From positions 3,348,001 to 3,412,000 of the forward strand of contig NZ_CP066339.1 of the NCBI RefSeq assembly GCF_016406125.1: a stretch of DNA of 64,000 nt, read 5' to 3'. The position numbers were made by a program, and so were the translations under genes. The stretch's first letter is position 1; each line of letters starts with the position of its first letter. The notes beneath the pieces were generated by a model. It searched no databases. It worked only from the letters and a program-made list of their open reading frames with translations, and was not told the DNA's origin. Positions 53,904 through 61,246 of this stretch are shown here, one piece after another. The stretch comes from Alicyclobacillus sp. SO9 (lineage in GTDB: Bacteria; Bacillota; Bacilli; Alicyclobacillales; Alicyclobacillaceae).

Positions 53904-54638
53904 CTATGACTCGGCAACCTCCAGATTCGCGTATACGTTCTGGACATCGTCGTGTTCCTCTAATGCATCAATCAAATCAAGTACTACGTCAGCATCATCT
54001 GCAGCTAAAGCGACCGTCGTTTTGGGCTCGTATGTCAATTCTGAATCCTGAATCCTCAGGCCCTGCTGCTCAATTTCATCGCGTACCTGCGCGAATTCGT
54101 CAGGTTCAGTCACAAGGATAAATTCTTCATCCGTTTCGCGCATATCCGCAGCTCCCGCTTCTAATGCCTGCATCATCATGTCGTCGGTGTCCAAAGCGAC
54201 GTCTTCTTTAGCAAGAGTAATCATGCCGATTTTATCGAACATCCACGCAACACATCCCGATTCACCTAGATTGCCTCCGCGTTTCGAAAAGATGTGTCGA
54301 ATATCGGCTGCACTTCGATTGCGATTGTCGGTGACAATATCCATCATGACGGCCACACCATTTGGACCGTACCCTTCATACATCACTTCTTCGTACGTGA
54401 CGCCTTCCAGGGTGCCTGTGGCCTTAGCAATCGTTCGGGCGATGTTATCAGCAGGTACGTTGCTTTGTTTGGCCTTTTCAATTGCCGTTTTTAGCCGGAA
54501 GTTTGTGTCAGGATTACCTCCGCCTTCTTTCGCTGCGAGGTAGATGTCGCGGGATAGCTTTGTAAACAGTTGACCGCGTTCTGCATCTTGCTTACCTTTA
54601 CGACGCTGGATATTATGCCACTTTGAATGCCCTGACAA
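53904..54638 (-). CDS. YebC/PmpR/TACO1 family regulator
   Basis: 244 residues, three-domain YebC family, full length. The N-terminus SGHSKWHNIQRRKGKQDAERGQLFTKLSRDI is diagnostic; further MYEGYGPNGVAVMMDIVTDNRNRSAADIRHIFSKRGG. The family acts in transcription and, in recent work, in translation of polyproline stretches. TTG start (MSGHSKW), with GGAGG 7 nt upstream. Confidence 0.95.
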   Translation of the reverse strand: MSGHSKWHNIQRRKGKQDAERGQLFTKLSRDIYLAAKEGGGNPDTNFRLKTAIEKAKQSNVPADNIARTIAKATGTLEGVTYEEVMYEGYGPNGVAVMMDIVTDNRNRSAADIRHIFSKRGGNLGESGCVAWMFDKIGMITLAKEDVALDTDDMMMQALEAGAADMRETDEEFILVTEPDEFAQVRDEIEQQGLRIQDSELTYEPKTTVALAADDADVVLDLIDALEEHDDVQNVYANLEVAES

Positions 54639-54744
54639 AAGTCATCCTCCTCTCACAGAGTACTACCGTATGCTACCATACTTTTGTTTTGCATTACATG
54701 TACACAGACCCATCTCAAGACAGACGGTTCAGACCTAAGACGTC

Positions 54745-55596
54745 CTAGAGACCCCAGTCTCGAAGATAGCGGAAATCAATTCCGACCGTACGCGTTGAAA
54801 CCTTTGCAATGACAGGAGGTTGACGCTTATATTGGTTCCGTCTGATGCGCGTGGTCAAGAGTTCCACAAGAGCAGCGTCGTAGCCTTCATCGACAAGCTT
54901 CCTGGCATCTTTTCTTAGGTCCACCAATTGAACGAGAATTTCGTCTGCTTCATCGTACCCAAACCCAAGCTCTCCTTCGTCGGTCTGACTCTCCCACAAA
55001 TCAGCAGAAGGAGCCTTCTTTAAAATGCTGTCTGGAACACCCACGAACTCAGAAATCTGGCGAACCTGATGCTTGTATAAGTCTCCAATCGGATTTAAGG
55101 CGCTGGCCATATCTCCGAACTGTGTTCCGTAACCAAGAAGCAATTCCGTTTTGTTGCTTGTCCCAAGCACAAGCGCCCCGTAATAGGCGGATAAATCAAA
55201 CAATGTGCTCATGCGCTCACGCGCCATGCGGTTCCCTCTGCGCAGCGGAACCGCTTCTTCCCCCAGAAGCCTGTCCAGTGTCTCAAAGTATGCGTCAACG
55301 GGCGTCGTGATGGGGACCACCAGATGATGGACAGCGAGATCGTCGACGACCGCTTGTGCATCCGCCAGACTTGACGGCGAACTGGTTTTGTACGGCAGCA
55401 GCACAGCGTGGACATTGTCCTTGCCCAGAGCTCTCACCGCCAAATACGCAACTAAAGCCGAATCAATCCCACCCGACAGGCCAAGAATCACTTTTCGAAA
55501 ACCTGCCTTCTCCACTTCATCTCTGATAAACGCGGTTAGAACCCTCGTTGTGAGTTCGGGATTGACCTTCAGCTGTTTCGCGAATTCCTGTTTCAT
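54745..55596 (-). CDS. nadE: NAD+ synthetase catalytic subunit NadE
   Basis: 283 residues, N-type ATP pyrophosphatase that amidates deamido-NAD+. P-loop LGLSGGIDSALV (SGGIDS 41-46), TSNKTELLLGYGTQFGD, and KKAPSADLWESQTDEGELGFGY. ATG at 55596 overlaps the upstream nitrilase stop (ATGA), which shows tight coupling. Alone it would use ammonia; the partner suggests glutamine-derived ammonia. Confidence 0.94.
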   Translation of the reverse strand: MKQEFAKQLKVNPELTTRVLTAFIRDEVEKAGFRKVILGLSGGIDSALVAYLAVRALGKDNVHAVLLPYKTSSPSSLADAQAVVDDLAVHHLVVPITTPVDAYFETLDRLLGEEAVPLRRGNRMARERMSTLFDLSAYYGALVLGTSNKTELLLGYGTQFGDMASALNPIGDLYKHQVRQISEFVGVPDSILKKAPSADLWESQTDEGELGFGYDEADEILVQLVDLRKDARKLVDEGYDAALVELLTTRIRRNQYKRQPPVIAKVSTRTVGIDFRYLRDWGL

Positions 55597-56462
55597 CTCC
55601 AAAACTCACCCTTCTCTATCGTTTGCAGCCGTCGAAGCTCCTTTTGAACCAAGTCCGGCCGCTCGTCTCGCAACAAAGGCACCGTATACCTTGCCCGACG
55701 CACATCATCCAAGTCGATGTCGGCAAACACCAGGCTTTCTTCCAATACGGGGGCTTCAGTAATGAGAACGCCGTCCGGGCCAACTACGGCAGAACCGCCG
55801 AAGAAGTTTAGTCCATCTTCGAAGCCCGTTCGATTCACAAATGCAATATGGACACCAAACATCTGCGCGTAGACCTCGAGCAGCCGTTTCCAAAACAGAT
55901 GTGACCCGAAACTCTCCGAGTCCGATGCACTCCGCGACGGACTCGAAGCCATCAGCACCAGGAGTTGAGCGCCGCCGAGAGACAGCAAATAGGGACTGGT
56001 CACATGCCATGCATCCTCACATATCAGAATTCCTCCTGACCCTGCTTGTCCCGAAAACGTATTAAATTCGCTTCCTTTGGCGAAGTACCTGGATTCATCA
56101 AACAAGGTATAGGTAGCTAAGTAAACCTTGCGGTGAATTGATTTGATTTCTCCTTTAGAGGCATACACCGCACTTATGTAAAAGGAATGAGACGGCGTCT
56201 CTTCCACAAAACTGAATGCTATGTCAATGTCTTGGCTCTCGGCAACCAACGCGGAAATATCAGGATGCGAAAGAGAGCGGGCTACGTCAAGAACCAGGTC
56301 TTGCACATGATACCCGGTTAAACCCAACTCAGGAAAAAACACTACATCCGCGTTCTGTTTTCGTGCTTCTAAAATGTACTGCATGTGTTGATTCAAGTTT
56401 GCTTCAACGTCACCCAGTTTGGGTTTAATCTGGGCAAGCGCAAGCCTGCGTTTCTGTTTCAA
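55593..56462 (-). CDS. Nitrilase-superfamily amidohydrolase, likely glutaminase partner of NadE
   Basis: 289-residue C-N hydrolase. The Glu-Lys-Cys triad is visible: E45 (VVFFPELGLTGY), K112 (SIHRKVYL) and C148 (LICEDAWH). The C-E-D-x-W context and TYTLFDESRYF resemble the glutaminase domain of fused glutamine-dependent NAD synthetases. Start TTG with GAGGAG about 10 nt upstream; the longer frame has no site. It overlaps nadE by 4 bp, so it probably supplies ammonia to it, a split version of the usual fusion. Alternatively it acts on another amide. Confidence 0.87.
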   Translation of the reverse strand: MKQKRRLALAQIKPKLGDVEANLNQHMQYILEARKQNADVVFFPELGLTGYHVQDLVLDVARSLSHPDISALVAESQDIDIAFSFVEETPSHSFYISAVYASKGEIKSIHRKVYLATYTLFDESRYFAKGSEFNTFSGQAGSGGILICEDAWHVTSPYLLSLGGAQLLVLMASSPSRSASDSESFGSHLFWKRLLEVYAQMFGVHIAFVNRTGFEDGLNFFGGSAVVGPDGVLITEAPVLEESLVFADIDLDDVRRARYTVPLLRDERPDLVQKELRRLQTIEKGEFWR

Positions 56463-56606
56463 AGTCCGTCCACTCCTCTGTATGCATCCATTACCAGTTG
56501 CACCCGATGGCTGCTGCCTCAAAGCAGCCACAAACAGCAATACAACATGATTTCGTCGAACGAATCCCATTCAGTATAAATTTGCTCTGTCACTGGGGCA
56601 AGTATC

Positions 56607-57578
56607 CTAACCGGAGACAACATTCTCTTCGGCCAGCAGCCTTAGCCGCAGCCTCTCTTTCGTTGCTGCCGTCCAAACTCTGTCTCGCCCTTGTTCAGGA
56701 CACCCATACGCCACCCATTCTACAGTAGTTCGAATCAGCAAGTCAGGGAACCACAACAGTTCACTCATCCATACCCTCTGCTCTGGACCCATTGGAGCAT
56801 TCCGGTTGTAGACAGCAAGGCTTTCGCGAAAGTCACCAGGTCGCAAATCACTAAAATGAAGCGAGTGATTGCACAGCTGCAAGAGGTCTAAAAAAGGCAG
56901 ATCATACCCGGCTTGGTCCAAATCAATCAGGGAAATGTGCGGCTGTCCGTCGCCGCTGAACAGCAGATTATGAGGCGCTAAGTCACGATGACAAAAGGTT
57001 GACTTCCCTGTAAGGGGTTGCCGTGAGAGTCCTTCCAAGACGCGGCTCATACTGCGAAACACATGGATTTCCATCGCTCGCAGTTCCGGCAGCTTGTGAA
57101 TTGCGACGTTCCATGCTTCGGTCATGGCCCTGTATTTTCTCACCAGACGACTTTCCAAACTTGCCGTGGCGAGCACAGACCGGATGTCTGAACTCACATA
57201 TTGTCCCAGTTGATGCATTACTCCAACGGTGGCAAAGGCGGCAAGACGCTCCTGCCGGTTTTCCAATTGAACGTGGTGTCCTGCCAACCAAGGCTGTAAG
57301 TAACCTTTTTTCTCCCCGTTTTCAATGGTGGACAGATAGAGTCCTGTCCCGTTGGAGACAGGAGCGGCACAGGAAATGCCGCTCTCTCCAAGCAGTGCCT
57401 GAATTTTGTTCATCGCATGAAATCTCTGCTCTGTATCTCTGGCCCTTGCTTCCTTCCATATCCAGCGGCTGTCGTCGTCACAGACGATTCCGCTGACGGT
57501 CTTCATCGGAATGACCTTGACTGCAGTTAATCCGTAATGGCTTTCTAGCAACCGGAGCAGGGACTCTGTTTCAGTCAT
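56607..57578 (-). CDS. CotS/YsxE/YutH-family kinase-like spore coat protein
   Basis: 323 residues with the aminoglycoside-phosphotransferase fold. Catalytic-loop FCHRDLAPHNLLF and DFG-like ISLIDLDQAGYD are intact; the Lys in RWIWKEAR is the likely ATP-binding one. It belongs with spore coat kinases such as CotS and YsxE. ATG at 57578 overlaps the end of the LysM coat gene by 8 bp; the site is poor, so translation is probably coupled. In Bacillus ysxE pairs with spoVID, a LysM coat morphogen, matching this arrangement. Confidence 0.8.
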   Translation of the reverse strand: MTETESLLRLLESHYGLTAVKVIPMKTVSGIVCDDDSRWIWKEARARDTEQRFHAMNKIQALLGESGISCAAPVSNGTGLYLSTIENGEKKGYLQPWLAGHHVQLENRQERLAAFATVGVMHQLGQYVSSDIRSVLATASLESRLVRKYRAMTEAWNVAIHKLPELRAMEIHVFRSMSRVLEGLSRQPLTGKSTFCHRDLAPHNLLFSGDGQPHISLIDLDQAGYDLPFLDLLQLCNHSLHFSDLRPGDFRESLAVYNRNAPMGPEQRVWMSELLWFPDLLIRTTVEWVAYGCPEQGRDRVWTAATKERLRLRLLAEENVVSG

Positions 57579-58602
57579 TGTCAGACTGGGGATGAGACTT
57601 CTTTGTCGACGAAAGGTCATAGTTTTTAACTTCCACGTCGGTGAAGTCAGTCATTCCCCATTCCGGAAAGCTCTCGCCGTCTCCATAAGGGTGGTATGCA
57701 TCTGTGCCTGAAGCGTAACCGCGGTACCCCGGTTCGGCTGTGTAGCCGAATCCGTAGCCGGGTTGAGCATTGCCGTCGAGGTACGGGTTGTAGAAATGGT
57801 ATCCATAATACGGATACTCAGCGCCCGGTTGCTGCGGTGTTCTCCACCAATACTCATCACCTCGCGGCGGCATATGTGTGTGCGGTCCGTAAGACCCAGG
57901 TTCCATACCATATTCGGAAGGCTGCGGCATACCTGGATAGCCGTCTGCTGTTTGAGGCGGATACACGCCGGGATACTGAGCACCAGGATATGCGTAAGGC
58001 GATGGATAACCTGTGACTCCTTGTTCCACAGTTGCACCATAGGGCCACGGACTGGGTGCAGGGTAACCGTGCGCGTGACCAGGCGCACCCGTACCGCCTT
58101 GGTGCTCCTGTGGATGCATGCCGGGATAGGGTATTGCCGGATGCGATCCCGCTTCATCAAATCCAAACGCCGGCACATACACAATGTCGCCGTCATCCAG
58201 AGTGCCGGGACTTTCCTTGGGGTTCAAGTGCTGTAACTGACTTGATGAAATACCGTATTTGTCTGCAATCTCTGTCCACGTTTCACCCGCTTTTACCACA
58301 TGGGGCCACACAAACCCAAAATACGGAGGAACAGGTGAATCTGCCTGTCCGGTTCCTTTCTGAACATGGTGGTGACTTTGACCAGCCTTCGGTACGGGCA
58401 TTTTTTGTACCGATTCCGGTTGTACCGGATTGTTGCTTGCATTCGATTTTGTCAGCTCCGGAATCATAATGACTGACCCAGGCTGTAGTTGATTCGGATC
58501 CCGTATTTGAGGATTCGCCGCAACCAGCAGATTGAGGCGAATTCCTGTCTTTTTGCTGATTGACCACATGGTGTCGCCGTCTTTTACAATGTACTTCTTC
58601 AT
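57571..58602 (-). CDS. safA: Double-LysM spore coat morphogenetic protein (SafA/SpoVID-like)
   Basis: 343 residues. LysM 1 is at 3-48 (YIVKDGDTMWSISKKTGI) and LysM 2 at about 101-145 (HVVKAGETWTEIADKYGI). The rest, about 160-330, is Pro/Gly/Tyr-rich with repeated YPG and PYG units (YPGAQYPGVYPP), typical of SafA-type coat scaffolds. LysM domains bind the spore cortex. It ends with a charged tail. GGAGGTC before ATG. Context (CotS-like kinase, yunB) supports a sporulation role; orthology to SafA versus SpoVID is uncertain. Confidence 0.82.
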   Translation of the reverse strand: MKKYIVKDGDTMWSISKKTGIRLNLLVAANPQIRDPNQLQPGSVIMIPELTKSNASNNPVQPESVQKMPVPKAGQSHHHVQKGTGQADSPVPPYFGFVWPHVVKAGETWTEIADKYGISSSQLQHLNPKESPGTLDDGDIVYVPAFGFDEAGSHPAIPYPGMHPQEHQGGTGAPGHAHGYPAPSPWPYGATVEQGVTGYPSPYAYPGAQYPGVYPPQTADGYPGMPQPSEYGMEPGSYGPHTHMPPRGDEYWWRTPQQPGAEYPYYGYHFYNPYLDGNAQPGYGFGYTAEPGYRGYASGTDAYHPYGDGESFPEWGMTDFTDVEVKNYDLSSTKKSHPQSDND

Positions 58603-58722
58603 GCGCCGACCTCCTATTCATCCAACTCGGCAGCATCCTTTTCAGACGCATCTGAAACAGTATATGCGCCTATGAAAAAAGTGCCTATCGGGTTGCGAGA
58701 AATGGGCGCACGGTGAACAGTG

Positions 58723-59382
58723 TCAGTGTGACGAAGACATTGTGAAGTAAGTGACTGGCGCGGTCAGATGAATGGTTACGGGTTTTCCTTGAAAGGGTTG
58801 TTGAACCTGCACCCGGGCCGTCAATTTTAAATAAACCACGTGAGTCGCTGCGTCCGGAGGAACAGGTCGGGTCACAACGTCCAAGGTAGAATGTACCCGG
58901 CCCGAGAGAGAGAGGCGGACAGGAACTTCTGCAGTAAAAGGGGACAGCCAGGAGGCACCCAGCAACTGCGCCAGCGGTACCTTCACTGTCTGCCGGGCAA
59001 GGTTTTTCAAGCGTGCATTGGCATTATCCTCGACCCTGTGTTGAAAATCCATCAGCTCTGTAAAGTCAAGTTGGGAGACACGGACATTTCCCTGTGCCCT
59101 GCCGGAGTCAATCAACTCACGGGCATCCGGCATGGTTGGCAATTGCTGTTCGACGGACTCGCTTAAGACCATTGTACCGACGTCACGGGCCGTACCGTCG
59201 GCCGCTTCCTTGACAACCGGTGACAACCGAACTTCCATAATCCACATCCAGGCCGCCGCGAGAGCCAATGTCATAAGGAAGATGCCAATCCAGCGCCACA
59301 TACCGCGTTTTCTCGGTGCGACGGCAGTGTCCGACCGATTTCGTTTGCGCCCGGGACGCGCCTGAAAACCTCGCTGTACCAT
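58723..59382 (-). CDS. yunB: YunB-like sporulation protein
   Basis: 219 residues. One N-terminal membrane helix (about 28-48, WIGIFLMTLALAAAWMWIM), then an outer domain with LSPVVKEAADGTARDVGTMVL, VKVPLAQLLGASWLSPFTAEVPVRL, and TYFTMSS at the end. The order matches YunB, needed for normal spore formation in B. subtilis, although sequence divergence is high. Start ATG at MVQRGFQ with GGGGGG 7 nt upstream. Confidence 0.75.
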   Translation of the reverse strand: MVQRGFQARPGRKRNRSDTAVAPRKRGMWRWIGIFLMTLALAAAWMWIMEVRLSPVVKEAADGTARDVGTMVLSESVEQQLPTMPDARELIDSGRAQGNVRVSQLDFTELMDFQHRVEDNANARLKNLARQTVKVPLAQLLGASWLSPFTAEVPVRLSLSGRVHSTLDVVTRPVPPDAATHVVYLKLTARVQVQQPFQGKPVTIHLTAPVTYFTMSSSH

Positions 59383-59451
59383 AAACAAGCCCCCCGAACA
59401 TGTATACGCGTCGGGAGGCATCTGTTTGCATACTTTGTACTGCTTTTGTCT

Positions 59452-60696
59452 CTATCTTTTGATTCGGACAAATTTTCGTTTACCGACCTGAAGCACTGCA
59501 TCTATGGGAAACTCAAGTTCAGCATTGGGGTCTGTCACTTTCTCTCCATTCATTTTCACTGCCCCCTGCACCACCATGCGTCTGGCCTCGCTTCGACTTG
59601 GCACAAGTTTGGCATCAACCAGTACACCTACAATCCACTGCGGCCCTTCTGCAACGGAAAGTTCCGGCATATCATCAGGCACAGCGCCTTGCTGAAACAC
59701 AGTCTGCCAGCGCTCAACCGCTTCCGTTGCAGCAGACGCGTTATGAAAGCGAGTGACCAATTCCTGAGCTAGTTGCATTTTCAAGTCTCTGGGATGAATT
59801 GTACCCGCATCCAGTCCGGTCTTGATGACTTCCAGGTCCGGCAAAGCAATGTCGGAAACCAATTCGAAGTATTTCACCATAAGTTCATCCGGCATCGACA
59901 TAACCTTCCCAAACATGGAATGAGGGTCTTCATCGACACCGATATAATTGCCAAGGCTCTTGGACATCTTCTGGACACCGTCCAGACCTTCCAGCAGGGG
60001 CATCATAATTGTCACCTGTTGGTCTTGACCGTACTCGCGCTGAAGTGTCCGTCCCATGAGCAAATTGAATTTCTGATCCGTTCCCCCCAGTTCGATGTCG
60101 CTCTTCAATGCCACAGAGTCATAGGCCTGCATTAATGGATAGAAAAACTCGTGAATGTGAATCGGTCTGTTCTCACGAAACCGTTTCGTGAAGTCTTCGC
60201 GTTCGAGCATCCGTGCTACAGTAAGAGTCGAAGCCAGTTTAATGACATCTTCAAAGTTCAGCGGTGCAAGCCACTCTGAATTAAACACAACTTTCGTCTG
60301 CTCAGGAAGCAGGACCTTAAAAATCTGCTTTACGTAGGTCTCTGCATTGGTCTTTACTTGCTCTGCAGTCAACTGCTTTCTCGTCTCCGCCTTATCGGTC
60401 GGATCGCCAATCCTCCCTGTAAAATCCCCAATTACAATATGCGCTACGTGGCCCAACTCCTGCATTTGGCGAATCTTGTGCAAAACCACCGTGTGCCCTA
60501 GGTGGATGTCGGGAGCCGTTGGGTCGAGGCCCAATTTGATGCGAAGCGGCTGTCCTGTCGTCACTGACTTGGTGAGCTTTTGTTCCAAATCTGTTTCAGG
60601 AACAATCTCAGCTGTTCCCCTGCGAATCGTTTCAAGTTGTCGCACAACTTGTGCCTTCACGGTCTCTGGGTCAACGTGTACAGTTTTCTGTTCCAT
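59452..60696 (-). CDS. tyrS: Tyrosyl-tRNA synthetase
   Basis: 414-residue class I synthetase. HLGH (65-68) and KMSKS (243-247) signatures, [22 protein letters not shown] for the tyrosine site, and a C-terminal S4 RNA-binding domain (about 350-410, [19 protein letters not shown]). The HLGH and general layout place it in the TyrZ-type branch. GGAGG 7 nt before ATG at MEQKTVHV. Expression is controlled by the T-box leader upstream. Confidence 0.96.
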   Translation of the reverse strand: MEQKTVHVDPETVKAQVVRQLETIRRGTAEIVPETDLEQKLTKSVTTGQPLRIKLGLDPTAPDIHLGHTVVLHKIRQMQELGHVAHIVIGDFTGRIGDPTDKAETRKQLTAEQVKTNAETYVKQIFKVLLPEQTKVVFNSEWLAPLNFEDVIKLASTLTVARMLEREDFTKRFRENRPIHIHEFFYPLMQAYDSVALKSDIELGGTDQKFNLLMGRTLQREYGQDQQVTIMMPLLEGLDGVQKMSKSLGNYIGVDEDPHSMFGKVMSMPDELMVKYFELVSDIALPDLEVIKTGLDAGTIHPRDLKMQLAQELVTRFHNASAATEAVERWQTVFQQGAVPDDMPELSVAEGPQWIVGVLVDAKLVPSRSEARRMVVQGAVKMNGEKVTDPNAELEFPIDAVLQVGKRKFVRIKR

Positions 60697-60764
60697 CCCT
60701 CTACCTCCGGTTTCATACGTCACCTTAGATGCGAGATGCGCGTTTGAGACGCGCGTTTGCTCGT

Positions 60765-61075
60765 TAAAAAAACCCCATCCCTACAGAGGGACGAGGCATT
60801 ATCTCGCGGTACCACCCAATTTGCCAAAGTCTTCTGCCAGCCTCTCAAACCCGTTTTTGCAAAGGCCACTTTTCACAATGCACCCATGGGACCGGGACCT
60901 GCAACACTGGTTCAGAATCATTTGACCGCTTTTACAGCTGATAACGGAGCTACCGGTGACGACTGATGCCGCCACACCTCCCAAGGCGTACTTTCAACAG
61001 CAGACCTGACCGGTTTGCACCACCACCGGCTCTCTGAACAGGTACTCTCCTGTCTAAAACCTTGCTCTTTGGCTA
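60765..61075 (-). ncRNA. T-box riboswitch (tyrosine) leader of tyrS
   Basis: On the minus strand the T-box core TGGGTGGTACCGCG (60805-60818) is followed by the terminator hairpin (CCTCGTCCCT/GGATGGGG) and a TTTTTTT tail (60766-60772). Upstream in stem I are AGAGAGCCGG and an AGTA motif. A UAC tyrosine specifier candidate in GAAAGTACGCC (codon at 60988-60990) fits the downstream gene. Uncharged tRNA-Tyr should stabilise the antiterminator. The 5' limit is approximate. Confidence 0.93.
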
Positions 61076-61246
61076 TACGGTGTATATTTAACACACAAAT
61101 TTGCGATATTGTAGCAATTAGGACAACGTGTTGTCAAACGGTCACTGGAAGACTCATCCTATTGACTCTATTTCTCCTATATAATCTTAACTTTGACCCG
61201 TATTTATACAACTACTATAATCAGGCTATTGGGAGGAGGAAGAAAT

